DNA of 64,000 bases from Dastarcus helophoroides (taxonomy: Eukaryota; Arthropoda; Insecta; Coleoptera; Bothrideridae), in assembly GCA_028583605.1 (NCBI GenBank), contig CM053331.1, forward strand, positions 41,113,283 to 41,177,282, read 5' to 3'. A program made the translations under genes and the position numbers. Shown here piece after piece: positions 61,091 through 64,000 of this stretch. A model generated the notes under the pieces. The model made no database searches. It saw nothing but the letters and a program-made list of their open reading frames with translations, and was not told the DNA's origin. The stretch's first letter is position 1, and every line of letters starts with the position of its first letter.

Positions 61091-62515
61091 CTTTTTATCA
61101 AAATTTCGAGGGTTTCTCAAAATGTTTACTATTGTTTCTTATTAGAATTGTTTTCGACATTTTTTCGTTTTTGGCAGCTTTTTATCAACATTTTCTCTCA
61201 AAATAGAAATGTTTCCCTTAAAATTTTCAATTTTTATTAAACTATCATTGTTCTTGATATTCCAATGCAATATTCGATGTATTTCCTCAAAAATTTGACT
61301 TTTTTTGAGCAATATCGAATTTTTCTCAAAAATTGGAATTTTTCACAAAATTTTAATATTTTCCCGAAATTTCGAATTTCCCCCAATATTTCCAAAATGT
61401 CGAATGTTTCCCAAAATATCGAATTTATCTCAAAATTTCATATTTTACCAAAATCGTGAAAGTTTACCAAAAATTTTAGATTTTTCCCAAAATCTCGAAT
61501 TTTTCTTAAAATTACCGAACAGTAGCTTCTCTCGAAATTTTGGAGAAAATGTCAAATTCTTCCCGAAATGGCAAGATTTCAGATTTTTGTCAAAATTTCC
61601 TATTTTTCCCACAATTTTGCATTTTTTACATAAGATCAAATTTTTCCCATAAGTTCGAATATTTCTCATAAATTCGAATTTTTCCTAAGAGTTCGAATTT
61701 TTTCCAACATTTCGAATTTGACCACAATTTTTGCAAAAATGTTGATATTTTCCCAAAGTTTCGAATTTTTCCCCAATATTTCCAATTTATTTCCAGAATT
61801 TCAGATTTACGTCAAAATTTCCAATTTGTCCCACAATTTTGCATTTTCCGCATAAGTTCGAATTTTTCCCAAGATTTCGAATTTTTCCCAAGAGTTTGAA
61901 TTTTTCCTACGAGTTCGAATTTCCCCCCATATTTCGAATTTAACCACGATTTTGGCAAAATTTTAATATTTTCCCAAAATTTCGAATTTTTCCCCAATAT
62001 TTCCAATTTTTTCCAAAATTTCGAATGTTTCCCAAAATATCGCATTTATCCCAAAATTTCATATTTTTGCCAAAGTCGTGAATGTTTCCCGAAAATTTCG
62101 ATTTTTGCCCAAATTCTCGAATTTTTCTTAACATTTCCGAACCGTAGTTTCTCTAGACATTTCGGAGAAAAGGTCAAGATAAGATATCTGTTGAAATTTC
62201 CATATTTTCCCACAATTTCGCATTTTTCCCATAACTTCGAATTTTTCCCATAAGTTCGAATGTTTCCCAAGAGTTTGAATTTTTCCCAAAGGTTCGACGT
62301 CTTCCCAATATTTCGAATTCGACCACGATTTTTGCAAAATGTCAAATGTTTTCCAAAAATTTCGAATTTTTACCAAAATTTCCATTTACTCCAAAAATTT
62401 CAATTTATTTTCAAAATTTCGATATTTTCCCGGAATTTCGAATTTTTCCCAAAATTCCAAATGCTTCCCAAAGTTTCGAATTTTCTCCAAAAATGCGATA
62501 TTTTTCAAATTTTCG
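61091..62515 (-). repeat. 19-bp satellite form 2, T-rich strand on plus
   Basis: TTTTTCCCAAAATTTCGAA and TTTCCCATAAGTTCGAATT units. Two blocks containing CCGAACAGTAGCTTCTCTCG (about 61516) and CCGAACCGTAGTTTCTCTAG (about 62138) are about 620 bp apart, and CCGAACCGTAG also occurs at 50047. Confidence 0.85.
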
Positions 62516-63600
62516 AAACTTTCAGAAAAATTCGAAATTTTGGAAAAAATTCCTACTCTTGGAGAAAAATTCGAACACTTGAAAAAAAATTTGAAATAGA
62601 AAAAATTTCGAAATTTTGGAGAAAATTCACAATTTCGCGAAAATTTCAGTTTTGAAAAAATCGAAATTTTGGGAAAAATTTTAGTGACATCTCGCATTTT
62701 CGAAGTATAAGAGAAATTTTGGGTTGAAAGCTAAAATGTTAGTAAAAATTCAAAGATTGGGGATAAATTTGAGGTTTCGCGGAGCATGTTCTAACTCCTG
62801 ACAAAAGATTCGAACTCTTGGAAAAAAATCGAAATTTTGCGAAAAATTCACAATTCTGGGGAAACATTTGAAATTTTGGAAAAAATTCGAACTCCCAAAA
62901 TTTGAAATGTTGGGAAAAATTCGAACTCTTAGGAAAACACTTGAAATTTTGGGAAAAATTTGAACTCTTGGAAAAAAATTCGAACTCTTCAGAAAAAATT
63001 CAAAATTTTGGGAAAAATTCGAACTCTTGGGAAAAAATTTAAACTCTTCAGAAAAAAATCAAAATTTTGGGAAAAATTCGAACTCTTGGGAAAAATTTCG
63101 AAATGTTGGGGAAAATTCGAACTCTTAGGAAAAAACTCAAAATTTTGGAAAAATTCGAACTCTTGAAAAAAATTCGAAATTTTGAAAAAAATTCAAAATT
63201 TTGTCTAAAATTCGAAGATTTGGAAAATATTTTCCATTTTGGCACCATTTCGGAGATATAAGAGAGATTAAAGTTTTGAAAAAAAATCCTAAATTTTATG
63301 AAAAATCTGAAATGTTTGGAAAAATTGGAAACTGGGAAAAATTCGAAATTTTGGGGAAAAGATTCGAAATTTCGGAAAAAAATTCGAAATTTCGCGAAAA
63401 TTTCAGTTCTGAAAAAATCGAAATATTCGGAAAAATTCGAACTCGAGAAAAAATTCGAAATTTTGTGGAAAATTCGAACTCTCGGAAAAAATCCAAAATT
63501 TTGGGAAAAATTCAAATTCTTGGGAAAAATTCAAATTCTTGGGAAAAAATTCAAAATTTTGGGATAAATTTGAAACTTTGGGAAAAATCTTGAGACCAGT
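62516..63600 (+). repeat. 19-bp satellite form 2, A-rich strand on plus
   Basis: ATTCGAACTCTTGGGAAAA units. The orientation switch lies near 62515 inside continuous satellite. The block ends about 30 bp before the last LTR. Confidence 0.88.
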
Positions 63601-63633
63601 TCGGAGTTATGATAAAAATAAAAATAAAAATAT

Positions 63634-64000
63634 TCTAACGCAATGTAAATAGATGGAATAGAATTTAGAATAGAATTGTATAATTTAGTAAATAAAAAAA
63701 AGTTTCTAGAAGGATCTGATAAGGGGAAAGCGGCCACGATAACGAAACACACGGCAGATAAGCGTTCCAGAAATTTCGGCAAACGATAAGCCTTATCTGC
63801 CGAAAAGTTCTAGAAGTTTGGAGCCAAAACTATAAAAGGCGGTCAGCTTTCCCTCAAGTAAGTTCGTTAAAAGTCAGTGTAGTTAGTGATTTAGTAAGAA
63901 GTCAATAAGTGAGTTCATTATCCAGTTGTAGTGATCCGCGTTTAGTTTGGTAATAAAGTGGGTATTATTCGATAAGTGTAATCAATTCGAACCGATAAGC
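63634..64000 (+). mobile_element. LTR, cut by the end of the window
   Basis: It starts TCTAACGCAATG, with the first TG mutated to TC, after ATAT (63630-63633). It keeps TTCTAGAA, TTCCAGAAATTTC, a second TTCTAGAA, TATAAAA (63831-63837) and AATAAA, and the window ends in CGAACCGATAAGC, about nine bases before the expected terminus. Whether an internal region follows cannot be seen. Confidence 0.85.

Overview
The window looks like non-coding, repeat-dominated nuclear DNA from an arthropod, most likely an insect (inference). It is AT-rich and tiled with tandem arrays. It carries solo LTRs with an arthropod-style TATA and TCAGT initiator, and it has no prokaryotic gene organisation. I found no intact protein-coding gene. 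The long open frames lie inside short-period tandem repeats and are artefacts of sequence lacking stop codons. The only protein-like trace is the C-terminal end of a non-LTR retrotransposon reverse-transcriptase ORF at about 8142-8310, with a second fragment on the minus strand near 33.3 kb.

Four kinds of tandem DNA dominate. (1) A degenerate repeat of about 19 bp has two related consensus forms, ATTCGCGATTTTCAAAAAA (2.2-5.6 and 11.9-13.3 kb) and ATTCGAAATTTTGGGAAAA (26.6-29.6, 44.4-47.5, 49.1-50.6, 52.4-55.2, 59.1-63.6 kb). (2) A 16-bp repeat, consensus GACCTTGACATCACGT, lies at 34.0-35.5, 35.8-36.0 and 40.6-42.2 kb, and most units carry TGACCTTGA, the reverse complement of the orphan nuclear-receptor site TCAAGGTCA. 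(3) Pyrimidine/purine arrays, (CT)n and a heptamer AGAGAAG, lie at 14.6-16.0 and 20.3-23.1 kb in opposite orientation. (4) A repeat of about 260 bp lies at 25.1-26.6 kb. Several arrays show higher-order periods (about 305, 441, 170-200 and 886 bp).

Two dispersed elements are interleaved with the arrays. One is a palindromic element of about 200 bp (eight full or partial copies). Its centre matches a hammerhead-ribozyme core: CTGAAGA, a stem II that covaries between copies, GAAA, a minimal stem III and a pairing stem I. The other is a family of solo LTRs of about 350-400 bp with TG...CA-type ends and 4-bp target duplications (ATAT, GTAT, ATAC). Their U3 region carries a perfect three-unit heat-shock element (TTCCAGAAATTTC), flanking TTCnnGAA pairs and GATA motifs upstream of a TATA box, an initiator and AATAAA. 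Two of these LTRs sit in tandem with only ATAT between them.

Layout: 1-2.2 kb unique and degenerate sequence; 2.2-13.3 kb a large inverted structure (19-bp array, palindromic element, LTR, inverted arms around a spacer of about 2.9 kb, LTR, 19-bp array); 14.4-23.1 kb CT and GA arrays around 4 kb of unique sequence; 25.1-30.4 kb 260-bp repeats, a 19-bp array, palindromic element and LTR; 33.6-42.6 kb 16-bp arrays; 43.6-63.6 kb further 19-bp arrays, palindromic elements and LTRs. In-between stretches (16.4-20.3, 23.3-25.0, 30.4-32.4, 37.4-40.0, 42.6-43.6, 47.6-49.0, 56.3-58.7 kb) are unique intergenic DNA in which I recognise nothing. A recurring order is A-rich-strand 19-bp block, then palindromic element, then plus-strand LTR (27.9-30.4 and 52.4-56.3 kb).
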